From Dastarcus helophoroides (taxonomy: Eukaryota; Arthropoda; Insecta; Coleoptera; Bothrideridae), in the NCBI GenBank assembly GCA_028583605.1, contig CM053328.1, positions 16,943,982 through 17,007,981 of the forward strand: 64,000 nucleotides of DNA, written 5' to 3'. This document shows, piece by piece, positions 11,640 to 23,765 of this stretch. The translations under genes were made by a program, and so were the position numbers. Under the pieces are notes generated by a model. The model was not told the origin of the DNA, did no database searches, and was given only the letters and a program-made list of their open reading frames with translations. Every line of letters starts with the position of its first letter. Position 1 is the stretch's first letter.

Positions 11640-12170
11640 AAGTTGCGAATTTAGAATCGGAATTTGGAAAATTAAACCATTTCGTGACTTAAGTTAAAAT
11701 TTTAGGAAAAAATAAAAATTTTAATTTTAAATAGAAAAATTAAATATTTTCAAATAAATTCCTGAAATTTCTAGTTTAAAGTTAAAATTAGGAGAAAAAC
11801 ATTAAAAGCAATGAGTAAATTTAAAACTTAAAACAAAATTCAAAATTTCCAGAAGGGAACCTCCGATTTGTTCTGTATACGATTTTGCGTGGGGATATTT
11901 TTCATTTTATGATTCAGGGTAAATTCTTCAGTTTTTGCTTTTTATTGTTTTTAAGTTTAATAAACGTAATATAAAATGAACTAGCAGTTTGTCCTGTATA
12001 GCATTTACGTCTAACTGTTCTGCTTGACTTTAATTCGAAAAATTTAACACTTGAAATAAATTCTGAAAATTTATAGTTTAAAATCATAATTTAGGGAAAA
12101 ATAAAAATGTCAAACATAAACTTCAAATTTAGAAAGAAGTAGAAATTTCCAGAAGTTTAGTTTTTTCTCT
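11640..12170 (+). repeat. Short AT-rich degenerate repeat array
   Basis: Same GAAATTT/AAAATTAG style as the larger arrays. It includes two similar ~230-bp halves, each containing ...AAATTCTGAAAATTTMTAGTTTAAA... and ...CAAATTYAGAAAGAAGTAGAAATTTCCAGAAG..., about 11740-11860 and 12050-12150. Confidence 0.45.
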
Positions 12171-12389
12171 ATTTTGATGTTGGACCTACAGTTCCAAAAT
12201 TATCACTTACGTTTAATTTGCTTGTTTTAACACTTTTTACTGCTCACAAGAAACCTTGCTTAACTATCTGTATGTTAATGATACTCAATGTTAATGAAAT
12301 TTTAGCTTCCATATTTAGATCGTCCGTCCCCTGTAAGGTTTTGGAAGCCGAAATTTGATAACCTAAATTCCTGATGGTGAATTCTTGAC

Positions 12390-13700
12390 GATTGAAGTGA
12401 TATAAATTATGAGGTCACGAAGGTTGTAAAGTCAAGAATAAAAAACCTGAGGAGATTGTTATGTCGAGAACATAATGAAGCTGCGACCATTGAAATCGCC
12501 AAGACTGAGGTCGCACTAAAGTCGCGAAAACTATGAAGCCATAAACACTGTGTGAAGTCGCAGAACTATGAGATTGTGAAAATGATGAGTTGACGCAGGC
12601 TGTGAAGTGGAGAAGACTGAATGCGCCATGACTGTTAAGTGGCGAATTCTATCGAAACTGAACTTACAAATTTCAAATTGGGGAAGACTGGATTCTCGAC
12701 AACTGAATTCTCGATAACTGAATCGAGGAGACGGGGGTCACAACGACTGAAGTTTCGACAACTAAAATCGCGTAGACTAAGTCGAGTGAAATCACAAAAA
12801 CTAAAATCGCAAATTCTGAAATCACGAAGACTAATTCGCGGTAGTCGAAAGTCACGAAGATCGCAATGACTAAAGTCGTGAAGACTATAAAGTTGATAAG
12901 ACTGAACGCGCCAAACTTTAAATTGAGAAGACAATAAAGTGGTAAATTCTAAAGTCACTAAAGTCGCGTAAACAATGAAGTCACCAAGATTGTGAAATCG
13001 TCAAGGTCAAGACTATGAAGTTACGATGAATATGTCGTCACGGATAATGCGAAGTCGAGAAGACTAAATGCCCAAATATTGTTAAGTTGCAAAGACTAGA
13101 AAGTTACGAAAATTGAAATTATAAAGTTTGAAATCACGAGAACTGAAATTGTGAAATCTGAGGCCGCAACGACTAAAGTAGCAAATGAAAAGTATGAAAG
13201 CTGACATAACCACAAAGTTGCAAAGATTTTGAGGTCGCTAAGGCTATGAAATCGAAAAGACCAAACCCGAGAAATCGTTAAATCGACAATGCGAAGTCGT
13301 GCTGACTATAAAGTCGTGAAAGCTATGAAGTCGTGTAAATTATGAAGTTAGCCAAGGCTATGACTTTATCAAGACTACGAAGATTATGCGGTCGCCAAGG
13401 CCATGAAGTTGACACTACTAAACGTGCGAAAACTACTAAGTTGAAAGGCAATGAATTTACGAAAATGAAGTCGTAAATTCTAAAGTCACAAAGATAAAGT
13501 GGCCCAGGCTATGAAGTCGTCAAAACTATGAAATTAGGAAGATTATGAGTGAGCAAAGATTGTGAAGGCGAGAAAACTAAACGCGCAGTTGCGAAGGCTA
13601 TGAAGTCGCGAAAACTAAATCGCAAAAAATCAGTTCGTGAAAATTAAAAAGGTAACGATCAATCTTGGAAAGACTGTGAAAGGGTGAAATTTAAAAATGT
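12390..13700 (+). repeat. Degenerate 17-18-bp minisatellite array (AAGTCGCGAAGACTATG type)
   Basis: About 1.3 kb in which units like AAGTCGCGAAAACTATG follow one another at 17-18-bp steps with heavy divergence. Clear runs are at about 12490-12560 and 13290-13360. The composition is distinct from the rest of the window, with TCGCGA/GTCG words. Near-18-bp phasing keeps frames open on both strands around 12635-12958, giving hexapeptide-like repeats rich in R/S/L (+) or D/F/R (-). These are repeat by-products. Confidence 0.75.
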
Positions 13701-15740
13701 AAACATTAAAATCGCGAACTTACAAAAACTGTGTTTTTTATAAATACTCTAAAAAGTGATATAATTTTTATGGCGGAAACTTTAAGGAAAACATTATAAA
13801 AAATAATGTCACTTTGTTAAATAAATAATGCCTCTTAAACGTATCGTTTTTTAACACAGGGTGTTCATTTTTAAAGGTTATAAATTTTAGTAAATTGAAA
13901 AGAAAATGATCCGTTACATTGTTTATTAAGTGTTTCATGGCAGGAAAAGTTTGGGAAAACCTGTTTTAGATGGAAACGACCTAATTTTCCTCCGATACTT
14001 CTCGCTTAAATGAATTATATTTACGAGTTCAGATGCAAGCTCCTGAAGAAACTTTGTTAGCTCCCCTCATGTATCGTTATTAAACAATCGAGCGTAATTT
14101 CAAAGTATAAGAGCCAATGAAAATATTTTTCTTATGAACGAAGGGCAAAAACTGCTCGTGACATGAAAATATCTTAGGTAGTACAATAATATAATATGTA
14201 GGATGTTTAAGGATGTTATTTTATAAAACTTTCTCAATTTTTCCCATAGCGCCATTCAGGCATAAATGTAGTATCAGACCTTTTTATAAAAATTTTAAGT
14301 TCAAAGTTCGCGTTAAAGAATCGAAACTTTGATTAAGCCTGACAAAAACACATCATGATGAAACGATATAAGGCAAACACAAGAATTTAAAATTGTATCA
14401 TGCACAAGGCTGGGTCGACGTTAAAATGGAAAGATTTCGGCCCCCATTGCCTAATGAATACGCATCGAAAATGGGAAAAATCCGAATTAGATGAATTCGA
14501 TTTCGACAAAAGATCTGCAATCGCTCAAAACTTCGGCGAAAAGTCATGGAAAAGTCGAAGGTTCTGAGCCGATTACGCCCTAAAAATGTACGAAATATTT
14601 TTCGCAAATGATCTTAAGGGTAGTAAGGGGTTGTTGGGTTTGAAAATTTACCAAAGCGAGGGCGAAATAAAATACGACTTTATAAACCGCTATAGATGTT
14701 TGCAATGTTGAAAAATTTCCCTCAAGTTTTTTACACGCTTCGCTTCTGTTTATTCGTTTATGTTTGCAGTCATCGCACGGGTTATTAACAGACTTGTAAT
14801 TCCCGAGGTTTTCCACTTTAATACAAAATACAAATATTTTATAAACGTATTTCTAAGTACAACAATTAATGTTTTGTAAACATTGTGAGTTGGTATGATG
14901 ATGTTTCTGTTTGAGAAACGGGATTTACCTAACGATTGTGTTACGTAATCAAAGAAGCAAAAGTATAAGCATGAGTAGATATTAAATGAACTATAACCCA
15001 ACTGTCGTTCACCAATAACGCTTAGAAGCTACATTTGTTTTATAAACGAGACAGTTCGTTTTAAGTTTATATAATCTGATTAAGACAATTCCGTAACTTT
15101 CAATTACAGAATATCATGACTTACGTACTACGATAACTTAAAAAAGAAACAGAAAAAATTTCAATTATTTTAAAATATATTAATGCTGGAATTGCTTTCA
15201 TTTTTTTTAGACCGATAATTATCAGTTCATACTACAATCAATAATGCTAACTGTTTATTTAAAATTTTAGATTTACGTATCTACTCATAATAAATTGATT
15301 TTCAATTAAAAACGATTTAATCCTGACTTTTATATGTCAAAATTTCGATTTGTTTTTCACAATTTTAATGTTTAAAGTGTAGGTAATCTCGAAATGTTGT
15401 CAAAAAATCGGCACTTTGCTAATAAACTATAATAAAATAAGAAGATAAATGTTAATATAGGAGTACTCAGGTGTGTGTGTGTGTTTTAAGGCTAATAACC
15501 TAGGTCGGCATTTTATAAATAACATCGAGGATAAAAAACATCGATAATTTGAGTCTCGCTTATTGTCGACCTAAAGCTACTTATGTTGACCTGATTGTCA
15601 CTATGGATGTTGCCATTTTATAGCTTTCTCATGATAAAAACAAAATTGGCAGCAAGGTTCTTTTAGAGGAGGCAGTTGATAGCTAAAAAAAATCTTTTAG
15701 CAAGGTCCTAACGGCATCTTTTTCGCAATTTCATGATTTA
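13701..15740. other. Core between two inverted minisatellite arrays; no gene seen
   Basis: AT-rich unique DNA with small chance frames (14398-14607, 14580-14816 and 14750-15001, all minus, overlapping and without domain features). It includes a (GT)7 microsatellite at 15471-15484. Confidence 0.4.
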
Positions 15741-16115
15741 AATTGCACAGAATTCGAAGCATCATAGTTTTCGAGACTTCATGGTCTTCGTTCTTAACAC
15801 CCTAATTGTTTTTGCAGCTTCATAGCCTTCGCAACTTTATAGCCCTTGCTAATTGAGTGACTCGTGATCTTAACCAAGTTTACATGACTTCAGAATTCGT
15901 GTCTTTAATTTGAACTGCTTTATATCGTTTGTGACTTCACAGTTTTCTCGCCTTTTTATAGTTTATAGTTTTCGCGATTTTATAATCTTTGCTTTTTTTA
16001 TAGTCTTGGTGATTGATTATTTGCGCGCCTTTGCAGTCTTTGCAATTTCAGCCCTTGCAAATTTTTTGGTGCTTAAGTGGCCTTTCTACTCTCAAGAGGC
16101 TTTTATAGCATAAAC
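15741..16115 (-). repeat. Inverted copy of the 17-18-bp minisatellite
   Basis: Reverse-complement units of the 12.4-13.7 kb array (CATAGCCTTCGCAACTT, CATAGTTTTCGCGATTTTATA and similar). Together the two arrays face each other across a 2-kb core. The Phe/Ile/Val-rich open frame at 15910-16113 falls inside and is a by-product. Confidence 0.65.
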
Positions 16116-16968
16116 ATTTCAAAATTTTACTTGACAAATTTTGCCATTAATGAACTTGTAGATTGTAAATTTGCAGATTTCTGTGACTCCTTGATGCCTT
16201 TCTTCACTTCAACCAACTTTGTTCTTTTGTAAATACCCGTAATTTAAATTATTCCAATGTCTCCCACACTTTTCATAAGCTCTAGGAGTTCTTGGAGCTA
16301 AACTACTAGTTTCAGCAGGTGTTTATTCCATCCTTCCGAAATGTTTCATTCTGCTCCATCCAAGACATGACAGAATCTACACAGACCATTATCTGTTTTA
16401 CTCATTTACTTGAGGTGGTATTTCAAGAGGCAATGTCAGATAATAAGACCAGTAATTAGTCTCAAAATATTCTTGGGTATATCGATGAGCTTTCTTGCCT
16501 TCTCTGGCGAATAATTGGTTAGAAATATTTTCGCTTGTGTTTAGCCTGAAGTATTTTTCTAGAGGATGTTCATTTGTCCCTTTTCTCAATTGTGGAATTC
16601 CGTTGAGACATGGCTTTTAGTAATACCAAAGAATGGGTCCACAAAATGGTGCTTTGGTTCCTCTTTTCGCAAGGCTATTAGATATCTCATTTTCTTTTAT
16701 TCCCTGTGGAGTGCCACCCACATTAAAGACAATTTGTTACCTATTGCCAGTTTTTTTACGAAGTGTTTGCACTCCTAGACATTCCTAAGAGTCAGAGGCA
16801 TAGGACTTCAAAGCTTTAAGAGCTGCCTGGCTGTCTGATAATATAAGTATTCTAGCTCCTCTAAGACATTCATGAGTGTACACATCTGTGGTATGTACTT
16901 CGGCCTGAAAGTTGCCCACGAATTGTGATGACCTAAAGTTAGGGCCATATATCCCAATGTCAACGCCT

Positions 16969-17244
16969 TCATTTATCTTGGAACCATTTGTGTATCAGAT
17001 AAAGATTCCTTTTTTTTTGTGTTGGTATGACCGATGAGTTTTCCTGGCGGCTAGAAATAAACACTTCAAATGGAATATCGGAATCGTTTTTAATAGCAAT
17101 ATAGTCCTTTGATAGTGTTAGAATATGTGGTTGGACAAACTCCATAATTTTGTGGTGTCCTGTAAGGTCCCCTGCTCTTATTTGTTCTGTCTGATAGATT
17201 CGTAAGACACAGCTGGCCACCTCCCTATTTGCACAGGTGCGCAA
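16969..17244 (-). pseudogene. LINE connection region before RNase H
   Basis: A 91-codon frame between the RT thumb and RNase H: the tail of the EVMLCL-like block, then LTGHHKIMEF, and NEGVDIGIYGPN continuing past the frame end in the next phase. No catalytic motif lies inside. The assignment rests on position between recognisable RT and RNase H blocks. Confidence 0.6.
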
Positions 17245-18272
17245 TTAAGAAAGGCACAGCATGACCTCCATTGCTGGCATACGGCTGGGGAAGCCCCTGT
17301 TGCACTCAGACAGGCTAGGCCTTGCACTTTCTGCAACTTGCTTTGGGCCAGTTTTTCTTTAAATTGCAGTCGTCATAAGAAAAAGGCATAACTAATGAGG
17401 GGTCTTACTACCATTAAGTATGATCTTGTCCCCATAACTTACCAATTAAGGAGTAGGATGTCCATAACGCCGCTATAGCTTTGTTGATCGTCGCTTTAAG
17501 ATGTGTATTTCAGGAAAGTCCGGAGTCAAGATGGACTCCTTGGTATTTTACTTCAACGTGAAAAATAAGTTCTTTTTTATTAAATAACAGAGCTTTTAGA
17601 TTTAGGTTTTTCCTTTTCTTGAAAAGAATGGTTGTCATTCTTCCGGAATAACTCTTAGTCCTTACTTTTGATATTATTTATTGACAGTATTTGTGGCATT
17701 TTGCATTAGGTTATGTACTTGCACCTACATGCTTGCCCCTTACTGTAATGACTAGGGCATCTGCAAACCTTTAACGTTGTAGCCAGAGTTAGTCAGCTCA
17801 CAGAAAAGATCATCGACCACCATTGACCACAGAAGAAACGAAAGTACCGCTCCTTAGGGGAAACTTCTATCTGCTGTCCCAGCAATTGAATTACAACACC
17901 GTCAATACTGATAATTCTGCTTTGCCGAATGAATTGAATCCATTGAGTGGATTTCCCTTTTAACACCATTGAGTAGATTTCCCTTTTAACACACTGGCTT
18001 TATATGAGGTGCTGTCGAAGGCACCCTCTATATCTATAAACTATCTATCTATCTATCTCTACGTAAATGTCTTGTCAATGTTGTTACCAAATAGTTTAGA
18101 GATTTAGAGCATTGATCAGTGGATTTGCCTGGTTGGTAGGCAAATTGTTTGGCTTATAGCGGTGCATTTTTAGGAGAAAGGGTATGAGGCGGTATGACTT
18201 AGCAGCTTTAGACGGACGTCTTCCCGCTTTGGAAATGAAGATAACCTTATCCTCTCTCCACAGTTTTGAAAT

Positions 18273-18476
18273 TTATACAAAAATATAACTGGCCTCAAAA
18301 ATTACATATAGTCGCGTCAGGAGTTCTTCAGCTCCTTGTTGAAAGAGAGCTGGAAAAATTCCATCTCTACCTGGTGATTTGTAAGGCTTAAAGGTGTTAT
18401 TTACCCATTTCACCTTATTTGGGATGAAGATTTTTTCCAACCAATCGTTAGCTTCTGCTGTTTGAATATCGTCCAA
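18273..18476 (-). pseudogene. LINE RT N-terminal fragment
   Basis: A 67-codon frame carrying KVKWVNNTFKPYKSPGRDGI (residues ~18-37), the first conserved RT block, then FPALFQQGAEELLTRL. The frame ends after ASYIFV where the sequence decays. It is the best-preserved part of the LINE at 16390-18480. Confidence 0.75.
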
Positions 18477-18480
18477 TATC

Positions 18481-18819
18481 CAGCAGCACGAACTGCCAAG
18501 GCAGTTATTTTACAAGAGTAGATCTAGAAAAATGAATCAGAATTAGAATCTCTAAGCTTTTCTTTTGAACTTGAGCGTATTCACTGTTAGGTTTTTTAAA
18601 ATTAATGAACTTACACCAATTTTAAAGTTCGATGCTAATTTGTCTTCGTAATTCCATAAAATTGCATACGAATTCGAGTCACCTCTTGAAGTTATCAATA
18701 TTGAATGCCGATTATTTTTTCTACAGTTACATTTATTGGAATCGAGAGTTTCACGTATTTGCCTTAAATTCTAGTTTGTGAACAATAATAACAAGCGTCC
18801 CCATAAACGTTATGTTACG
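18481..18819. other. Intergenic AT-rich DNA
   Basis: No recognisable feature. Confidence 0.4.
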
Positions 18820-19330
18820 GGCCATTGTTGACGCCGGGGCGCCCCAACTTCGCGCACCAACACGTTAACTGTACTCTAAGCCTGCCGTGATTGTGGGTGT
18901 GCTTGAGAACGACCTTCGCGGCTTTTCGCCGACAGTACGTTCTTGACAACGTGCTCAATTTTAAATTCAAATATTAGGTGCGACGGCGATTAAGACACCA
19001 CGCCCTTCTCGATTGAGTATCGTGTGGAATTCTCGCCCCGAATGCTCGATTTTTATTGGGGACAATTAATGCGCTCGTAATTTAGCCTTTTATCGTCGAT
19101 GAAGGAATAAAAGTTAATCTTCCTCGATCGCCGACTGTTATCATTCGATTTGATCGCGCGACGGTCTCTCTCGAATTGCAAAAGTGAATTGTAGACGTAA
19201 TTGTGTTCTCGACGTCGAAAGATGTGTAACGGTGAGAGAGTTAATTAAAACGGCGTGTTTATCCGTCGGGATTACGCTCGATTCATTTGATATCCTTATG
19301 GATGGGGAGCGTCCTGAAAATTTACTAAAT
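18820..19330. other. CpG-rich unique island, candidate regulatory DNA
   Basis: One of the most CpG-dense stretches of the window (GACGCCGGGGCGCCCC, CGATCGCCGACTG, GATCGCGCGACGG). It is flanked by AT-rich DNA, without repeat structure or a long frame. It could be a conserved non-coding element or a promoter. No core-promoter arrangement was convincing. Confidence 0.35.
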
Positions 19331-20318
19331 TAAGGGATTTCTTTTCAGGTTAACGGGAGCGCAAAAGTCTTGTGCCAAAAGGGAAAACTGGAGTTGGTAA
19401 GCTACTGAAATCATAAGCATTTATAAATTAGTATTAATGGAACAACTTCGCACTTTGAAAGTTTAATTACCATAAACACAAATGGCAAATGCCATTCGTT
19501 TTGAGTAAAATATTTGCGATTTGTGTTTTTTTTTTTGTAAATTCTAAGTGAGTGGATTGTCTCAAGAAGAATCTTAAATGAATAAGATCAGCAGGTTATG
19601 ATACTAAGTAATCTAATATGGTTTTAAATGATTCAAAATTATTCTACATCTTAATTAAGATACTAACAAAAATATTAAGTCAAAAGTGTGCTCAGTAATA
19701 ACAAGCCCAAAGACTTGGACTTCTTTATAAGCCAAAGGTGTTTAGTTAAATGCTCTAGCAACAATAAGTTTAGTTGTCGCGTAATCCTTGAAGATGCCCC
19801 TTTTAAGGAAATGTGAGCATAAATATTTTCGTTTCTATACTTTGAAAAATCGTCCTTCACTGATTAAATGACAGCTGAATTTGCACTTATTGAGCGAACC
19901 TGATCATTTGCTGTATGCTTTGCACTAAAACAAGAGCAAAATACCTAAATGCATATTTGCAGCATTCAAAGATGTTGATCGTTTTTCCAATGTTTTACCC
20001 TTCATTGAGTGTAGTATTTCTCGGAAATCCCCAGTTTACAATTGCTTCCATATCGCGCTATATAGTTTGTTTTACGCATTTGCTGATAACGAATACGGCC
20101 GTCATTAAATTCAACAGCTTCGACGCTTTTCGCATAAGTAATTACATCAATCGAAACACCCACATGGGTTCTCCTATCGTTATGGTGTCGTTGACTCTAC
20201 CGAATACCGTTTTTGTATTTTTGGTAAAATTCAGTCCAATTTAAAATTTTCTATGGTTCATTAGGTCAAAGTTACTAGATCCCAAATTCAAGATTACTGA
20301 TGGTGAGAAGATCAGAAG
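19331..20318. other. Unique DNA, unassigned
   Basis: A 109-codon open frame on + (19915-20244) and a less regular coding-like stretch on minus over the same bases (around 20160-20000) show fairly even codon composition, but I recognise no family on either strand. Treated as unresolved rather than as a gene. Confidence 0.3.
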
Positions 20319-20471
20319 GTAATTTCCCCCTTCAGCAATAAAATAAATACCAGGAAAGCTGAGAAATTAAAAAAAATCTAACTTTTGTTGATTGTCAGTC
20401 AACAAAAGTAGAATTTTTTTTCCATTTCTTCAGCTTCCCTGGCATATTTTGTTACTAAAGAGTAAAATTAT
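20319..20471. repeat. Long imperfect hairpin (MITE-like)
   Basis: Arms about 20319-20391 and 20399-20471 pair over roughly 70 bp around a 7-nt loop (TTGTCAG). The inner 50 bp are the most regular (CAGGAAAGCTGAGAAAT against ATTTCTTCAGCTTCCCTGG; ACTTTTGTTGA against TCAACAAAAGT). No terminal duplication was identified. Confidence 0.8.
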
Positions 20472-20819
20472 TAGACTCCAAAAAATAAAATAAATGATCA
20501 AAAAAATTATTTGAAGCGCTAAAAGTTGTTTATTTTTAATTAAAAAAACATATTGAAGTTGTTTCTTAGAGAAAGTTGATGATTAGAAAACACGTTGTGT
20601 TGAAAACGCAATAAATTAAAAAAAAAACTATTTAAGACTAACTTTATTATTTTCAATTTTATACAAATGTATTCTAAGAGTTTCTAAAAGGCAAAAACAT
20701 AATCATCAGAAATGTTCGTTAAGTTTTTCATGAACAATAGATTTCTTTGTTCTAGCTAGTCCTACATATTGTCAACCACGAAAAAGTTACGATGTATGTA
20801 CACAATTTTTTTTATAGGA

Positions 20820-21240
20820 ATATAAAAATTTCCCTAAAAATTTTGAAGTCTCTTTCAAAACTTAAAACTTAATAAAACTCGAAATTTTTTTAGGAAAAGT
20901 TTTTCGAGGAAAAGACCGGCAATACTTGAAAGTTCTATAATATAATGTGAAAAATTTCACACCAAAATAAATATTGATTACAAAAATATTACTGGAAAAA
21001 ATTTCAAGTTTCTATAAATAATTTTTTAAAGAAAAATCTAAATTTCGAAAGAAAGGTCAAAATTTAGAAAAAAAACTTTGAAATGTCTGTATTTAAAAAA
21101 TAACATACTAAAAGATGTCTAAACTAAAAAAATTAAAAAGCCTCTTAGGAAAAAGTCCGACTTGCAAGAAAAAGCTTTAAATTTATTCACAAAAAATTAG
21201 ACAGTCCTAAAGATTGCCAACAGAAATGAAAATTTAAAAC
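20820..21240 (+). repeat. AT-rich degenerate repeat array
   Basis: Purine-rich GTCAAAATTTAGAAAAAA-type units as in the 3.6-6.4 kb array. No coding signal. Confidence 0.5.
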
Positions 21241-21637
21241 TAGGAAATGACAGTGTCTATGCAGTGTAGTTCAAACCCGCATTACTAAACAAGTCAGAAT
21301 AACGAAAATATTTTAAAATAAATGCTGTCAAACTAACCTACTTTTTATATTAATTTCTGGTTTGGAAGCTTGCAGTCGTGTGAAAGCAAATCTAATATTT
21401 ATTGATAATGAAATACAGTTATAAACTTTGCACTCTTTTTATTTATTCCACATAATTTTCAACATCTTATTGGTACGGTCATATGTCATCTCTGGAGGAC
21501 AAGAGTACCACATTTTACATTTTATTTTTAATACTAAGATGTAGATATTTGTTTATAAAATATTACATTTTCGAACGATTGAGCACTGCTTTAAATTTCC
21601 TTCTCGTGAGTTGTGAAAGTCATATCCGCTTTTGTGA

Positions 21638-21691
21638 TACTACTACTACTACTACGTTCTGCTACTATTACTACTGCTACTACTATTATTA
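21638..21691 (+). repeat. (TAC)n trinucleotide repeat, imperfect
   Basis: TACTACTACTACTAC followed by interrupted CTA/TTA variants to about 21691. The open frame across it (21483-21734) ends in Thr- and Tyr-rich runs created by the repeat and is not a gene. Confidence 0.8.
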
Positions 21692-21789
21692 TGGTACTCA
21701 CTGTTGTACTAAAGTGATTCTGTCAAACAATTAAACAGTTAAAATAATCATAAAATACAATAGTCAATTTAACTTATGGTAGACGTATA

Positions 21790-22057
21790 CAGGTTGATCC
21801 AAATTATGTCGGCAGCATTGCTAATTTTGTTAATATTAAAAATACGAAATGGTTTAATTAGCAAACTTGTACAATTCTTGAGGCTAATTAAGATGGCATT
21901 ATGAAAAAAAAACAATTAAACATTACGTTTTTAAGATTTTTGACAACGTTATAATTTGTTAAATAAAACAGCCTGTATATTTTACGTTTTTATGAAAGGT
22001 AAAGGAATTAAAATAAAAATAGTTATTTTACATTTTTTTCTAAGATGAATAATAATG
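21790..22057 (+). repeat. Left terminal inverted repeat of the mariner-type element
   Basis: It matches the reverse complement of 25455-25713 along its length with small indels, including shared CTAATTTTGTTAATATTAAA-, CCTGTATATTTTACGTTT- and TCTAAGATGAATAATAA-type blocks. An internal CAGCCTGTA/ACACCCTGTA motif about 200 bp in resembles a second, inner terminus. Confidence 0.8.
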
Positions 22058-22292
22058 CATCTACGAGGCCTCAAATTCGTTTTAGTCTTAACGTATAGCG
22101 GGAGATAATTTCATTTGGATCCTTGGACTTTTTATTTATTAAAAAATTGAAACACAGAACTTGTCCCCTGTCAGAGAGAAACTAACATCTAATCTTAAAA
22201 TTAACCCTTATATACTAAGAATATTCACTTCGTGCGTGATCGGCCGCACCCGAACGCGCATCCAATCATACACGTCGTTGTGTCACAATTTC

Positions 22293-23760
22293 TTATCTAT
22301 CAACCTTAACTATTTTTAACAGAGATGAATGGCCTAAAGGTCCAGCGCAACCATTCATAAGGTTGTTTCCAGCCTTATGGATGGCTAAGCTCTCACATGC
22401 ATTTAACATATAATTTTTATTAACTACTCTCAACAATTTAATATTATTATCTATCCTATGATCTAATTCAAAATCATGTCGCGCCACACTTGACTTCTCA
22501 GTTCTTCCGTACCTCAAATGAGCCAAATGTTCTTTCAGTCGGATTTTAAGAGATCGTCTAGTTTGTCCGGCATACTTTTGAGGACAATCCCTACATGAAA
22601 TTTGGTAAATACCAGACTTATCTGTTTGCTCTACTTTATTCTTTAACCTACCCAAAAGCGAATTTAATTTTCCATTAGAAGTATAAATAACCCGAAAACC
22701 CTGATTTCGTAAAATTCCACCCAAACCCTGCGTGAGCGAGGGTTCAAATGGAAGTGAGACGAAGTTAAAGTTTTTGTTTTCATCAGCTTGGAAAGTTGTT
22801 GTATTCACCAATTCACATTTAAATTTTTTCTTATTTATAATTTTATAAATAATATTTGGATCGAATCCATTAACTTCAGCTATATGTTTAATTGTCTTCA
22901 ACTCCTTTCTGAATCTTTCCCTACTAAGAGGAATACTTAGAAGGCGATGGGCAAGGAAGTTGAAGCTTGCCATTTTGTGCTGTATGCAATGGTTAGAATC
23001 GGAAGTTATATAGCGGAAGGTACTGGAATCTTTCCTATATACATCAAATTCTAATCTATTTTTATTCCTAATAACTAAAGTGTCTAAAAATGGTAAAGCG
23101 GCTTCTTTCTCTAATTCTACGATGAATTTAACTGTTGGAAAACGTGAATTTAAAACATCAATGAAATTATCTAAATTTTGAATTTTTGTGTCAAAAATAG
23201 CAAAAATATCATCTACATATCTAATCCATACCCTAGGAAACAAACTACATTCATTTTTAAGACGACTTTCAAAAACACCCATGAAGAGCTCAGCCATGAA
23301 AAGTGACAAAGGATTTCCCATGGCTGCTCCCTCAAGTTGTTCATAAAATTCGTTATTAATTTGGAAATAATTTTGATCCATACATATTTTCATTAATGAA
23401 ATATATTCGTCAATAATTTTGCCTGAAAGGTTATTAGATTCCAACAGAGACCTCGAAGGTATAATAAAGTTTGAGGTATGGGTATACTGGGAAAGAGGAA
23501 AGAAACATCAAAAGAAACCAGCATTTCACCCTCCAACAACTCTTCATTCTGAATTTTCTGTACAAACTCTTGGGAATTCTTGACTGACAAACTGAGTTAT
23601 TGGAATTCTAATTTGCTGAATTCTTTTACTAGCCATTTTGATAAATTATAGGTCGGTGCTCCAATAGCTGACACAATTGGTCTCACCGCCTTTCTGGGTT
23701 TATGTATTTTTGGCAGACAATATAATTTAGGTACGGTGGGGTTAGATACATGAAGTTTTA
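22293..23760 (-). pseudogene. Penelope-like reverse transcriptase with GIY-YIG endonuclease (broken)
   Basis: The longest frame (22293-23444, 383 codons) holds RT motif B (GAAMGNPLS, residues 39-47), the catalytic RYVDDI motif (75-80), and, after a ~190-residue linker, a GIY-YIG nuclease of the Penelope type: SGIYQISCRDC...YAGQT (277-295) with a CxxC pair, then RLKEHL. Upstream pieces in other frames give motif A (LVSFDVSFLFPSI, about 23525) and LYCLPKIHK...VRPIVSA (about 23715-23650). RT copies RNA into DNA at a nick made by the GIY-YIG domain. A frameshift near 23450, a stop near 23590 and loss of the 5' part make it non-functional. The second half is very well preserved, suggesting recent insertion. 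Confidence 0.9.
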
Positions 23761-23765
23761 GTTTA

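Larger units (their letters stand above)
16390..18480 (-). mobile_element. Degraded LINE with reverse transcriptase and RNase H (I/LOA-like)
   Basis: On minus, RT begins near 18476 (VKWVNNTFKPYKSPGRDGIF). It continues with a broken GAVLSFLLW...VVDDLF and ADALVITV region (about 17880-17740), a thumb-like block VKYQGVHLDSGLS (about 17555), and a GLACLSATGA block (about 17320). RNase H follows: FQAEVHTTDVYTHEC and LILSDSQAALKALKS (about 16910-16800), then the WV..H and ENEISNSLAKRGTKAPFCGP blocks (about 16700-16620). This order, with a C-terminal RNase H, is that of I/LOA/R1-type LINEs. Many stops and frameshifts inactivate it. The endonuclease part is missing. A (CTAT)4 run lies at about 18043-18058. 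Confidence 0.85.

Noticed and set aside
12390..16115. CRISPR-like array of 17-18-bp units
   Set aside because: Units are contiguous and degenerate with no unique spacers, and the context is eukaryotic.
19915..20244. 109-codon frame on + and coding-like stretch on minus
   Set aside because: Neither strand gives a recognisable family; left as unassigned.
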